Below, piece by piece: positions 9,933 through 17,181 of a DNA stretch of 64,000 bases. A program made the translations under genes and the position numbers. The notes beneath the pieces are model-generated. The model was not told where the DNA came from. It searched no databases and worked only from the letters and a program-made list of their open reading frames with translations. The DNA is from Gemmatimonadetes bacterium T265 (GTDB lineage Bacteria > Gemmatimonadota > Gemmatimonadetes > Gemmatimonadales > Gemmatimonadaceae). Location of the stretch: positions 1,252,342 to 1,316,341 of the forward strand of contig BPUI01000001.1 of assembly GCA_019973575.1 (NCBI GenBank), read 5' to 3'. Numbering within the stretch: position 1 is the stretch's first letter; every line of letters starts with the position of its first letter.

Positions 9933-10587
9933 TCAGGCGCGTGGCCGCCGGATCACGCCGCGCGCGAGTTCATGGAAGGCGGCGTCCACCGCGGCCGGCG
10001 CCGCCGCTCCCGGGTGGTCCAGCCACCACCGGACGCTCTCGACGAGGGCGCCCGCGAGCATGTGCGCCAGCAGGTCGGGCCCGGCCGGCGGACGCCTCCC
10101 CCCGTCCGACACCCCCCACCGGCCCCTCGCCGGGCGCCGCCGCGGCGGCCCCCGCCGGGGCCGCCGCCAACGGGGGAGCTCCCGCGGGGCGCCCCGCCCA
10201 GCCCGCGAGCCGGCGCGCGATCATCCGGGCCGCGTGGCCGGCGAGCAGCGCCCACACGTCGTCCAGCAGCCCGTCGCGTCGGAGCGCGCCGACGAGTGCG
10301 CGCTCCTCGCCGACGTGCGCCAGGAACTCGGCGACCGGGAACAGCCGCGCGCCGGCTTCGTCCCCGGGCCGCCCGGCGCCGAGCGGCCGGTCGGCGAGCG
10401 GCTCGAGCCACGCGAACACGCCCTCGTAGCTCGAGTGGAGGACGTCCGTCTTGTTCCGGTAGTGGGCGTAGAACGCGGTCCGGCCGACGCCCGCGCGGTC
10501 GAGGATGGCCGCCGAGCGTGCGCCATGCGCCGGCGCCGACGGCCGGAGGCGGCCGAGCAGTTCCGGCTCGCCGCGGCCGCCTAACAC
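9933..10587 (-). pseudogene. TetR/AcrR family regulator, damaged at both ends
   Basis: The recognition helix region is clear (AAILDRAGVGRTAFYAHYRNKTDVL), followed by a typical ligand domain. Helix 1 and 2 of the DNA-binding domain are missing: upstream residues from GTG 10587 are low-complexity. The ligand domain runs in frame to about 10140, then the true C-terminus (PDLLAHMLAGALVESVRWW, ending GVIRRPRA at stop 9933-9935) is in another frame. Removing one base from the G run at about 10105 restores it. Two lesions make an active repressor unlikely unless they are assembly errors. It lies 59 bp downstream of the LysE gene in the same direction. Confidence 0.7.
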
Positions 10588-10646
10588 CGCAACCGCCCGG
10601 GGGCTGCCGCGACCGCCTCACAGGATGTGGTCCGGCGCTGCGGCCG

Positions 10647-11273
10647 CTACCGCCGGCCCGCGACCGCGAGCCGCACGCCGAGCCCCACGAACAGCGCGCC
10701 CGTCGCGCGCTCCATCGCCCGGGCCGCCCGCCCGCTCCGGCGCAGCCGCGCCGAGGCACGGCTCGCCCCGAGCGCCACGGCCAGGTTGACGAGCGTGCCC
10801 GTCGTGTTGAACAGCAGCCCGAGCGCGAGCACCTGCCGCGCGGGGCTCCCCCGGGCGGGGTCGACGAACTGCGGGAGGAACGCGAGGAAGAAGAGCGCCA
10901 CCTTGGGGTTGAGCACGTTCGTCACGACGCCCTGCCGGAACACCGCCCAGCGCGAGGCCGGCGCGAGGGTGCGCTCCGTGAGGCCCGACGGCCACAGGAG
11001 CGCGCGCAGCCCGAGGGAGACGAGGTACGCCGCCCCGGCGAGCCGCACGACCGTGTACGCGACCGGCACGGCGGCGAGCAGGGCGGCGAGGCCGCCGGCG
11101 ACCAGAGCGATGTGGACGAGCGTCCCGGTTGCGATGCCGAACGCGGACGCGACGCCGGCCGCGCGGCCCGCCGCCGCGCCCCGGGCGGCGACGTAGAGCA
11201 TGTCGGGCCCGGGCGTGACGTTGAGCGCGAGCCCGGCGGCGACGAACAGCAGCAGCGCGTGCAGGTCGGGCAC
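10647..11273 (-). CDS. LysE family amino-acid/threonine exporter
   Basis: 208 residues from GTG 11273, which gives the family's usual length; the longer upstream frame is low-complexity. The N-terminal signature is LNVTPGPDMLYVAARGAAAGRAAGVASAFGIATG, split here between LNVTPGPDM and GRAAGVASAFGIATG. About six TM helices, with TNVLNPKVALFFLAFLPQFV in the middle, the second family hallmark. Inner-membrane efflux of amino acids such as threonine or homoserine lactone-type compounds is expected; substrate not readable. The damaged tetR follows and could once have regulated it. Confidence 0.93.
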   Translation of the reverse strand: MPDLHALLLFVAAGLALNVTPGPDMLYVAARGAAAGRAAGVASAFGIATGTLVHIALVAGGLAALLAAVPVAYTVVRLAGAAYLVSLGLRALLWPSGLTERTLAPASRWAVFRQGVVTNVLNPKVALFFLAFLPQFVDPARGSPARQVLALGLLFNTTGTLVNLAVALGASRASARLRRSGRAARAMERATGALFVGLGVRLAVAGRR

Positions 11274-11616
11274 GGGACGGGGGCTTTGGGGGGGGGGCCG
11301 CACACGCAGGCGATACCCCGCGGCCCGGCCGCCGCTCGCGTCACCTGGGCGCGGGAGTGCGGACGGCGGACCCGCCGAACATACACCAGCCCAAGCCGTC
11401 GTCACGTATCGGGGATCGACGGTAACAACCTGTCTCAGAACCTGTTTCACCACGCGCCCTATCATGCGCCCACGCGTGCCCGCGGCCGACCGCACGCGAC
11501 CGCGCGTCCGTCGCCCACATCTCGGCGTCCCGCCCGTAAACGACGACGCCCGCGCGAGTTAGGCGCGGGCGGACGCGGTCACGTGCGGTGGGGCGCGGTC
11601 GGCGGGCGGGAACCGT
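11274..11616. other. Intergenic stretch with G10 run
   Basis: No gene recognised between lysE and the tRNA fragment. It holds a run of ten G (11288-11297) and a small direct repeat AACCTGT/AACCTGT near 11429-11447. Sequence from about 11400 to 11470 is less GC-rich than its surroundings, possibly foreign. Confidence 0.4.
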
Positions 11617-11659
11617 ACGGATTTTCAGTCCGCTGCTCTACCAACTGAGCTACCTAGCC
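11617..11659 (-). tRNA. 5' fragment of tRNA-Phe (GAA anticodon), pseudo-tRNA
   Basis: The minus strand shows acceptor 5' strand GGCTAGG, TA, D-arm GCTC-AGTTGGTA-GAGC, then a perfect anticodon arm GCGGA-CTGAAAA-TCCGT with anticodon GAA. After the anticodon stem the sequence diverges: there is no variable loop plus T-arm with a 5-bp stem and no CCTAGCC acceptor partner or CCA. So about 43 nt of the 5' half remain. A sigma70-like promoter is still present upstream (11774-11803). Not a functional tRNA as it stands. Confidence 0.7.
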
Positions 11660-11676
11660 GCGTCCGGCACGTCGCT

Positions 11677-11693
11677 GTAAGTCATGGACTTAC
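11677..11693. repeat. Perfect inverted repeat GTAAGTC-ATG-GACTTAC
   Basis: A 7-bp dyad with 3-bp spacer located just upstream of the tRNA-Phe fragment on its 5' side. It could be a processing hairpin in the leader RNA or an insertion scar. Confidence 0.7.
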
Positions 11694-11773
11694 AAACCCG
11701 CACCCGCAGAGTCCGTGAGCCTGGGCCAACACCTACCCCAACCCATGGTCGATCCGGGCGGGCGACGCCTCAC

Positions 11774-11803
11774 AGAATAGCCGAATCGGCGCGAATGCGG
11801 CAA
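11774..11803 (-). promoter_or_regulatory. Predicted sigma70-type promoter for the tRNA fragment
   Basis: On the minus strand TTGCCG (11803-11798) is followed after 18 bp by TATTCT (11779-11774). It points towards the tRNA-Phe fragment about 110 bp downstream and no other minus-strand gene lies between. Confidence 0.45.
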
Positions 11804-11866
11804 GCGGTCCCGTTCAGCGCCTGCGCCCACCGGCGACGGGGTAGACGAAGGTGACCAGCCCGCGCG

Positions 11867-12325
11867 CTACCCCGCCGTGCGCCGCCCCCGGCGTTTCCGC
11901 GGGCGCGACGCCGCGGGGGCCTTGGAGATCTTGGGCGCGACGTATCGCGTCAGCGCGCCCGGAACGTGGCCCCAGGTCTCGCCGTGCACGGCCATGCTCA
12001 CCGCCGCCACGCTCACTGGGGGCTTCGCCTCGCGCGCGAGCCGGGCGAACAGCCCCGTCCCGCGGAACGGCGACGTGAGCGCGGCGCCGGTGCGGACGTT
12101 CAGGCCGCCGGTCGCCCGCAGGCGCGCACGCGCCAGGCGGGCGGCCTCGGCCCGCCACGCGCGCACCGTCGCTTCCGTGACCTTGGCGTTGCCGTTGTTC
12201 GTTCCGGCCCGGGCGTGGCGGTCGCCGTCGCCGAGCGCGCGGCGTTGGGCACCACGTGAATTCGGCCCCGGGCGCGCGGGGGCAGCGGGCCTCTTGGCCG
12301 GGCGTGAAGTAGGCGCTTTAGGCAC
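11867..12325 (-). CDS. Hypothetical basic protein
   Basis: 152 residues from GTG 12325. The N-terminus is rich in Pro, Ala, Arg and Lys; the middle (VTEATVRAWRAEAARLARAR, TGLFARLAREAKPPVSVAAV) looks like a folded helical region; the C-terminus is again basic (KISKAPAASRPRKRRGRR). I do not recognise a family. The basic tails could bind nucleic acid, but nothing proves it. The reading frame is chosen because the opposite-strand frames are poorer in protein-like composition; coding is likely, not certain. Confidence 0.42.
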   Translation of the reverse strand: MPKAPTSRPAKRPAAPARPGPNSRGAQRRALGDGDRHARAGTNNGNAKVTEATVRAWRAEAARLARARLRATGGLNVRTGAALTSPFRGTGLFARLAREAKPPVSVAAVSMAVHGETWGHVPGALTRYVAPKISKAPAASRPRKRRGRRTAG

Positions 12326-12567
12326 TGAACGCAGAGCGGGTCATAGGGAGAGAAGACACGCGCCCGGCCGGGCGCGCGGGGCCGAACAGCGGCACGCCTA
12401 AGTTAAGCCGCCGCAGCGCGCGGCGGCGAGGCGCGCAAGGGACGCCGCGACGTTCGTGGGGCCGAGCGGGCCCACCCCGGCGAGCCCGGCCACAGATTGA
12501 CAGACCACACAGCCGTCGTAGGATCGAGCGGCCACGTCGCCGGAGTCCTCCCACCCCACGCCCCGCC

Positions 12568-13074
12568 ATGCCGCGCGCCCTCCCCCTTGCCATCGCCGTC
12601 GCCGCCCTGGCACTCACCGCGCGCGGCGCCACCTCGCCGATCGTGCGCGGCGTGACGCTCGGGGGCTCCGATCCGGCCATCGTCCTCGTCGGCACCGGCG
12701 TGCAGATTTACGGCTGCGCCGCGTCGAACGGCGCGTACGCCTGGCGCCTCAAAGCACCCGACGCCGTGCTGACCGACTCGGCCGGCCACCGCGTGGGCCG
12801 CCACTTCGCCGGCCCGAGCTGGCAGGCGGACGACGGCAGCACCGTCGTCGGGGAGCCCCTCGTCGCGAGCCCGGCTCCGCGCCCCGGCGCGATCCCGTGG
12901 CTCGTCCTCCGCGCCAAGTCGCACAGCGGGACGGGCGTGTTCGCCGGCGTGTCGTACATCGTGCGCAGCATGACCACGGGCGGCGTGGCCCCCGCCGGCG
13001 GCTGCGACGCCGCGCACGCGGACGCCGAGGCGCGGGTGGACTACACCGCGACGTACACCTTCTTCCCCGGCTGA
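12568..13074 (+). CDS. DUF3455 domain-containing secreted protein
   Basis: 168 residues from ATG 12568. A signal peptide (LPLAIAVAALALTARGA) is followed by a domain with GVQIYGCAA, WRLKAPDAVL, VGRHFAGPSWQADDGSTVVG and IPWLVLRAKSHSGTGVFAGV, and a conserved cysteine pair region (AGGCDAAHA). This is the pattern of DUF3455 proteins, which are exported and of unknown biochemical role. Length fits the family. Convergent with the SDR gene. Confidence 0.88.
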   Translation: MPRALPLAIAVAALALTARGATSPIVRGVTLGGSDPAIVLVGTGVQIYGCAASNGAYAWRLKAPDAVLTDSAGHRVGRHFAGPSWQADDGSTVVGEPLVASPAPRPGAIPWLVLRAKSHSGTGVFAGVSYIVRSMTTGGVAPAGGCDAAHADAEARVDYTATYTFFPG

Positions 13075-13105
13075 CGCGCCGTCACAGGCGCCTCTACCGC
13101 GCGTG

Positions 13106-13846
13106 TCAGAGCCGGTCGAGCCGCCCCCCGTCGACGACCAGCGTCGTCCCTTGGACGAACCGCGCCTCGTCGGAGGCGAGGAACGCGATCGCCGCCGCGA
13201 GGTCGTCGGGCGTGCCGACCATGCTCGGGTCGACCTTCTCCACCCCGCTCTTCACGTTCGGGTTGTCCCACAGCATCGGCGTGTCCACCGCGCCGGGGAG
13301 GACCGCGTTCACGCGGATCCCGCGCGGCTTGCCCTCGATCGCGGCCGAACGCGTGAGCGAGACCACCGCCGCCTTGGCCGCCGCGTACGGCGCGGCCATC
13401 GGCTCGGTCTCGACCGCGTGGATGCTCGACACGTTCACCACCGCCCCGCCGGGCTTCATGTGCAGGAACGCCTGCTTCACAAAGAAGAACGTGCCGAGCA
13501 GGTCGACGCCGAGCACGCGGCGCCAGTCGTCGGCGGTGAGGTCGGCGATCGCGGTGAAGGTCATCAGCCCGGCGTTGTTCACCACCACGTCGAGCGAGTC
13601 GAAGCGCCGCAGCGTCTCCGCCACGCACGCGACGACCGCGTCCTCGTCGGAGACGTCGCAGGCCGCGCCCCACGCGTCGGGCGCGCCGGCCGCCTTGACC
13701 GCGTCGGCCGCCGCGCCCGCGTGCTCGGCGTCGCGGTCGGCGATCACGACGCGCGCCCCCTCGCTCCCGAAGCGCTTGGCGGTGGCGAGGCCGATCCCGC
13801 TCGCGGCGCCGGTGACGACGACGGTCTTCGATTCGAAACGACTCAT
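13106..13846 (-). CDS. SDR family oxidoreductase
   Basis: 246 residues from ATG 13846, overlapping the GH1 stop region by 4 nt. Classical short-chain dehydrogenase: cofactor motif VTGAASGIGLATAKRFG near residues 11-27, acidic ADRD after strand 2 (suggesting NAD rather than NADP), VVNNAGLM, a serine in VVNVSSIHAVE, the YAAAK catalytic pair, and PGAVDTPM. Expected to interconvert a hydroxyl and a keto group using NAD(H); substrate not readable. Cotranscription with the GH1 gene suggests sugar or sugar-derived substrates (inference). Confidence 0.93.
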   Translation of the reverse strand: MSRFESKTVVVTGAASGIGLATAKRFGSEGARVVIADRDAEHAGAAADAVKAAGAPDAWGAACDVSDEDAVVACVAETLRRFDSLDVVVNNAGLMTFTAIADLTADDWRRVLGVDLLGTFFFVKQAFLHMKPGGAVVNVSSIHAVETEPMAAPYAAAKAAVVSLTRSAAIEGKPRGIRVNAVLPGAVDTPMLWDNPNVKSGVEKVDPSMVGTPDDLAAAIAFLASDEARFVQGTTLVVDGGRLDRL

Positions 13847-15216
13847 GGCGTGGGCTCCGGGGTAGGGGGGGACGCGGGCGCGGGGGACGGCGCCGCGTTC
13901 GCCAGCGCGGCGGTCACCGCGGCGTTGCGCGCCCCCGCGTAGGTGCGGATCTGCCGGACGAGCGGGTCGTTCTGGCGGCTCGGCGGGAAGGCGGGGAGGG
14001 TGAGGACCATGCTCTGCATCGGCAGCACCTCGCGCCACTCGCGGATGAGCTCCCGGTACGCGACGCCGACCGGGCGCACCCGGCGGTCGAGGTCGTAGAG
14101 GCCTAACGGGTTGACGGTGCCGTTGTCCTCGCGGAGCGCCGTGTCCCAGTCCACCTGGTCGGTGAGCGAGTACCACGTGAAGCCGAGGATCGGCACGCCG
14201 TCGTTGCGCACGCGCATGACGTTCGCCCACTCCTTGCGCAGCCAGCGCACCGCCTCGTCGCCCGCGGGCCCCTGCGCGAGGTTGGTCTCGGTGTGCATCA
14301 CCGGCAGGCCGTAGCGCGCGTAGTACTGCGACGTGATCACGTGGTACCCGAACACCTCCCCCGCGGCCTCGCTCGTGCCGTCGGCGTTCATCAGGTGCTC
14401 GTTGGTCACGTAGTAGTCGTTCCCCATCACGCAGTGCGGCTTGAGGCCCTGCCCGAAGAACCAGTGGTACTCGTCCCGCGTCATCCCGTTGTCGAGCAGG
14501 AACTCGTACATCTCCGAGCCGACGCGCCGCCCGTAGTTCAGGTCGAGCGACAGGAACCGCACCTCGTTCATCCGCTCGGCCGGCCCGACCGCCGCGGGGC
14601 TCCGCGCGTGGTAGTACTCGCTCGACTCGCTCTGCACGAAGATCGCGTCGGGCCGCACGGCGAGGATCGCGCGCATCGCGAGCACGTTGGCCCGCACGAC
14701 GTGCTTGAGCGCGGTCACGAACGGCCGCTCGCCGGCGAGTTGCTCGTTCCACCAGCCGTAGTACGCCGAGAAGAGCGCGCACACGTACATCTCGTTGACC
14801 GGCGTGTAGAACTGGACCCACGGGAACCGCTCCGCGAACGCGCGCGCGTACGCGGCGAAGCGCTCCGGGAAGTCGGGGTTCTGGAAATCCCCGAGCCAGT
14901 CGGGCACCCCGAAGTGGCAGAGGTCGACGATCGGCGTGACGTCGCGCCGCCGCAGGTCGCCGAAGGTCAGGTCCGCGAAGGTCCAGTCGCAGCGCCCGTC
15001 GCCGAGCCAGGTCGTGTGGATCGGCGGTCCGTAGCGGAGGAAGGTGGTGCCGAGATCCTCGACGAGGTCGAAGTCGGTCCGCCAGTGCGCGTAGTGGCCG
15101 CACTTGGCCATCTCGTCCACCCGCACGCGGCCGCCGTGCGCGTCCCGGATGGTCGGGTAGCTGTTCTCGATGCCGGTGGCGAACAGGAAGTGATTCCCGC
15201 TCGGGGAGCGGTGCAT
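13843..15216 (-). CDS. Glycoside hydrolase family 1 (beta-glucosidase-like)
   Basis: 457 residues from ATG 15216. Motifs along the (beta/alpha)8 barrel: DFDLVEDLGTTFLRYGPP, HFGVPDWLGDF, the acid/base region QFYTPVNEMYV (NE motif), and the putative nucleophile region PVMHTETNLAQGP. The last replaces the usual T-E-N-G by T-E-T-N, so it is a divergent member; the E is kept. No signal peptide, so it should act in the cytoplasm on small beta-glycosides. The final 30 residues are Pro/Ala-rich. The SDR gene begins within its last codons (4-nt overlap), indicating translational coupling. Confidence 0.87.
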   Translation of the reverse strand: MHRSPSGNHFLFATGIENSYPTIRDAHGGRVRVDEMAKCGHYAHWRTDFDLVEDLGTTFLRYGPPIHTTWLGDGRCDWTFADLTFGDLRRRDVTPIVDLCHFGVPDWLGDFQNPDFPERFAAYARAFAERFPWVQFYTPVNEMYVCALFSAYYGWWNEQLAGERPFVTALKHVVRANVLAMRAILAVRPDAIFVQSESSEYYHARSPAAVGPAERMNEVRFLSLDLNYGRRVGSEMYEFLLDNGMTRDEYHWFFGQGLKPHCVMGNDYYVTNEHLMNADGTSEAAGEVFGYHVITSQYYARYGLPVMHTETNLAQGPAGDEAVRWLRKEWANVMRVRNDGVPILGFTWYSLTDQVDWDTALREDNGTVNPLGLYDLDRRVRPVGVAYRELIREWREVLPMQSMVLTLPAFPPSRQNDPLVRQIRTYAGARNAAVTAALANAAPSPAPASPPTPEPTP

Positions 15217-15342
15217 GCCGGGCGGGGTGAGGGTCGTCGGCGGCCGACGCCGGACCGCGGCGGCCGGCGCGCCTCACGCAACGGCCGCGCCCGGCGTGGG
15301 ACGGCCGTCGCCGACGGCACGCGCCCGGGACGAAAACTTCTC

Positions 15343-15690
15343 TTAACGCCCGGCCGCCGGGCCGCCGCCGGGCTGACGACCACGCCCCGCGCGTCGCGGC
15401 CGGAAGAGCGCCTTGGCCACGACGAGCGTCCCGGCGAGTAGCGTGACGCCCGCGTTCGTGAGAATGACGGGCAGCTGCGCGGTGAGCAGGCCGTAGACGA
15501 GCCAGAGCGCGCCCGACACGCCCAGCAGGGTCACGAGTCCCCACGACAGGTCGTCCACGTGCCGCGTGCGGTACGCGCGGCCGACCTGCGGCACGAGCGA
15601 GAGCACGGTCAGCGCGCCGGCGGCGTAGCCGATGTAGGGCGTCAGTCGCACGCCCGCGAACCCGGCGGCGGCGCTCACCGCGGCGCTCAC
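15343..15690 (-). CDS. SemiSWEET / PQ-loop family transporter
   Basis: 115 residues from GTG 15690, overlapping the hydrolase stop codon (GTGA). Three hydrophobic helices: YIGYAAGALTVLSLVPQVGRAYRTR, GLVTLLGVSGALWLVYGLL, and VILTNAGVTLLAGTLVVAKAL. The PQ signature (LVPQVGRAYRTRHVDDLSWG) is typical of SemiSWEET sugar transporters and related PQ-loop half-proteins that dimerise in the membrane. A short basic, Gly/Pro tail follows. Last gene of a queF-hydrolase-SemiSWEET unit with 4-nt overlaps. Confidence 0.88.
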   Translation of the reverse strand: MSAAVSAAAGFAGVRLTPYIGYAAGALTVLSLVPQVGRAYRTRHVDDLSWGLVTLLGVSGALWLVYGLLTAQLPVILTNAGVTLLAGTLVVAKALFRPRRAGRGRQPGGGPAAGR

Positions 15691-16457
15691 GCGATGAACG
15701 CGCCGATCACGCGGGCGAGATCCGCGGGCGCCTCGACCGGCACGAGGTGCCCGACGTGCGGGACGTCGACCATGCGCGCGCCGGCGACGCGGTCCCGCAC
15801 CTCGCGCTCGAGCATCGCGTGCGCCATCACGGGGTCCTCCCCGCCCGCGACGACGAGCGTGGGCACGTTCACGCGCGGCGCCAGCGCCGCGAGGTCCTCG
15901 CGGCTCCCCTCCCGCATCCACGCGTCCCACGCGGGGCGCGACGTGCGCAGGCTGTCGGCGACGATCTGGTCGAACGCGGCCGGGGCGAGCGGGCGCATCG
16001 TGATCCGGCGCGCCGTCTCGACCGCGGCCGCGCGGTCGCCGTAGGTGGCGAGCGTGCGCGCCCGGCTCGCCTCGGTCATCGGCTCCGGCGTCGGGGGCGA
16101 GGGCGCGACGAGGACGAGCCCCGCGAGCCCGGCCGGCCGCCGCGCCGCGAGCGCCAGCGCGACCTTGCCGCCCATCGAGTGCCCGACGAGCACGTACGGG
16201 CCGGACGAGCCATCCAGCCCGAGCCCGAGGACTAACGCCGCGACGTCGTCGGCGGAGTCGCCGACCGTGTAGCCGGTGGGCGGCGCCGGCGAGTCGCCGA
16301 AGCCACGCAGGTCGGCGGCGACGCAGCGGTGGCGCGGCGCGAGCGCGGCGACCACCGCGTCCCAGGCGCGCGACGACCCGGCGTAGTAGTGCAGGAAGAC
16401 GAGCGCCGGACTGCCGGCCCCGGCCTCGGACCGGTGCAGCGCGACCGGCGCACTCAC
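15687..16457 (-). CDS. Alpha/beta-fold hydrolase
   Basis: 256 residues from GTG 16457, overlapping the queF stop. The oxyanion region LVFLHYYAGSSRAWD, the nucleophile elbow VLVGHSMGGKVAL (GHSMG), the acid in LVVAGGEDPVM and the histidine in DVPHVGHLVPVE are all present. Length is that of a simple esterase/epoxide-hydrolase-like member. Cytosolic, substrate unknown. Coupling to queF is conserved-looking (4-nt overlap) but the link with queuosine synthesis is not obvious. Confidence 0.92.
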   Translation of the reverse strand: MSAPVALHRSEAGAGSPALVFLHYYAGSSRAWDAVVAALAPRHRCVAADLRGFGDSPAPPTGYTVGDSADDVAALVLGLGLDGSSGPYVLVGHSMGGKVALALAARRPAGLAGLVLVAPSPPTPEPMTEASRARTLATYGDRAAAVETARRITMRPLAPAAFDQIVADSLRTSRPAWDAWMREGSREDLAALAPRVNVPTLVVAGGEDPVMAHAMLEREVRDRVAGARMVDVPHVGHLVPVEAPADLARVIGAFIA

Positions 16458-16885
16458 CGACGCGCGGTACTCGTCGGCGGCAGCACGGCGGGCAGCTCCG
16501 CCCCGACCCGCGCGGTGATGACCGACTTGATCCCGCCGCGCACGGCGAAGTCCCCCACCACCTCCATCGCCTTCGGCTCGACCGCCGCCGCGAGGTCGTC
16601 GAGGATCCGGTTCACCGCGCGCTCGTAGAACACGCCGTCGTTCCGAAAGCTCCAGAGATAGAGCTTCAACGATTTGAGTTCCACGCACTTCGCCGCCGGG
16701 ACGTAGCGGATGTGGATCGTCGCGAAGTCGGGGGCCCCGCCCTCGAGCGCGCGCAGGTCGGTGGCGTCCCCTTCGATCCCGCCGAGCGGGCAGAGCGAGG
16801 TGAACTCGGGGCACTCCATCCGGACGTCGTAGTCGCGGTCGGGGTACGGGTTGGCGAAGGTTTCGAGCAGTTCGGGCTTGGGCAT
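16454..16885 (-). CDS. queF: NADPH-dependent 7-cyano-7-deazaguanine reductase QueF
   Basis: 143 residues from ATG 16885. It reduces preQ0 to preQ1 in the queuosine tRNA pathway, in the cytosol. The catalytic cysteine lies in EFTSLCPLGG (Cys about 32), followed by DFATIHIRYVPAAKCVELKSLKLYLWSFRN, which contains the family's E-S-K-S-L-K-L-Y-L substrate motif in the form ELKSLKLYL, and HE-type region YERAVNRILDDL. It is the short, unimodular form. A longer upstream reading to 17008 would enter the CGCTGTTG repeat array and is rejected. First gene of an overlapping operon. Confidence 0.95.
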   Translation of the reverse strand: MPKPELLETFANPYPDRDYDVRMECPEFTSLCPLGGIEGDATDLRALEGGAPDFATIHIRYVPAAKCVELKSLKLYLWSFRNDGVFYERAVNRILDDLAAAVEPKAMEVVGDFAVRGGIKSVITARVGAELPAVLPPTSTARR

Positions 16886-16930
16886 GTCGGAAAACGAACG
16901 GAAGGACAGGCGAACTCGCGGCGCGGGCCG

Positions 16931-17161
16931 TTGGTGGGGCGGGTGGGACCGCGCGGTTGGTGCGGCGCTGTTGATCTGGCGCTGTTGGTGAAACGCTGTT
17001 GATACCACGCTGTTGGAACGGCGGGGTACGACCAGGGCGGCGCCGCGGCCCGGGTACTCCTCCTCTACCGCCGTCTCAACAGCGCCCTATCAACAGCGCC
17101 GCACCAACAGCATCCCACCAACCGCGCGGTATCAACCGCGCGGTCCCACCCGCCCCACCAA
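16931..17161. repeat. Inverted array of CGCTGTTG units with 29-bp perfect outer arms (locus A)
   Basis: The left half has four CGCTGTTG units at 14-15 bp spacing (16976-17020); the right half has CAACAGCG units in reverse orientation (about 17082-17112). Outer arms 16931-16959 and 17133-17161 are perfect reverse complements over 29 bp. The centre (about 17022-17080) does not pair obviously. The whole can fold into one long hairpin. It lies between the rhomboid gene stop and the queF start, both on the minus strand. A second array of the same kind lies at 45924-46117. Confidence 0.9.
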
Positions 17162-17181
17162 GAGCGCCCCGACCGCGCCCG

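Noticed and set aside
11425-11470. Possible insertion-sequence end (AACCTGTCTCAGAACCTGTT)
   Set aside because: It recalls an IS5-type terminus, but there is no second end and no transposase fragment nearby.
11585-11659. Complete tRNA-Phe gene
   Set aside because: The T-arm can form only three pairs with no variable loop, and the 3' acceptor does not match GGCTAGG.
13106-15544. One 812-codon minus-strand frame covering SDR and GH1
   Set aside because: Only its last 246 codons (from ATG 13846) are protein-like; the rest is the out-of-frame shadow of the GH1 gene at 13843-15216.
16931-17161. CRISPR array
   Set aside because: Repeat units are 8 bp at 14-15 bp spacing and invert in the middle; there are no unique spacers and no cas genes.
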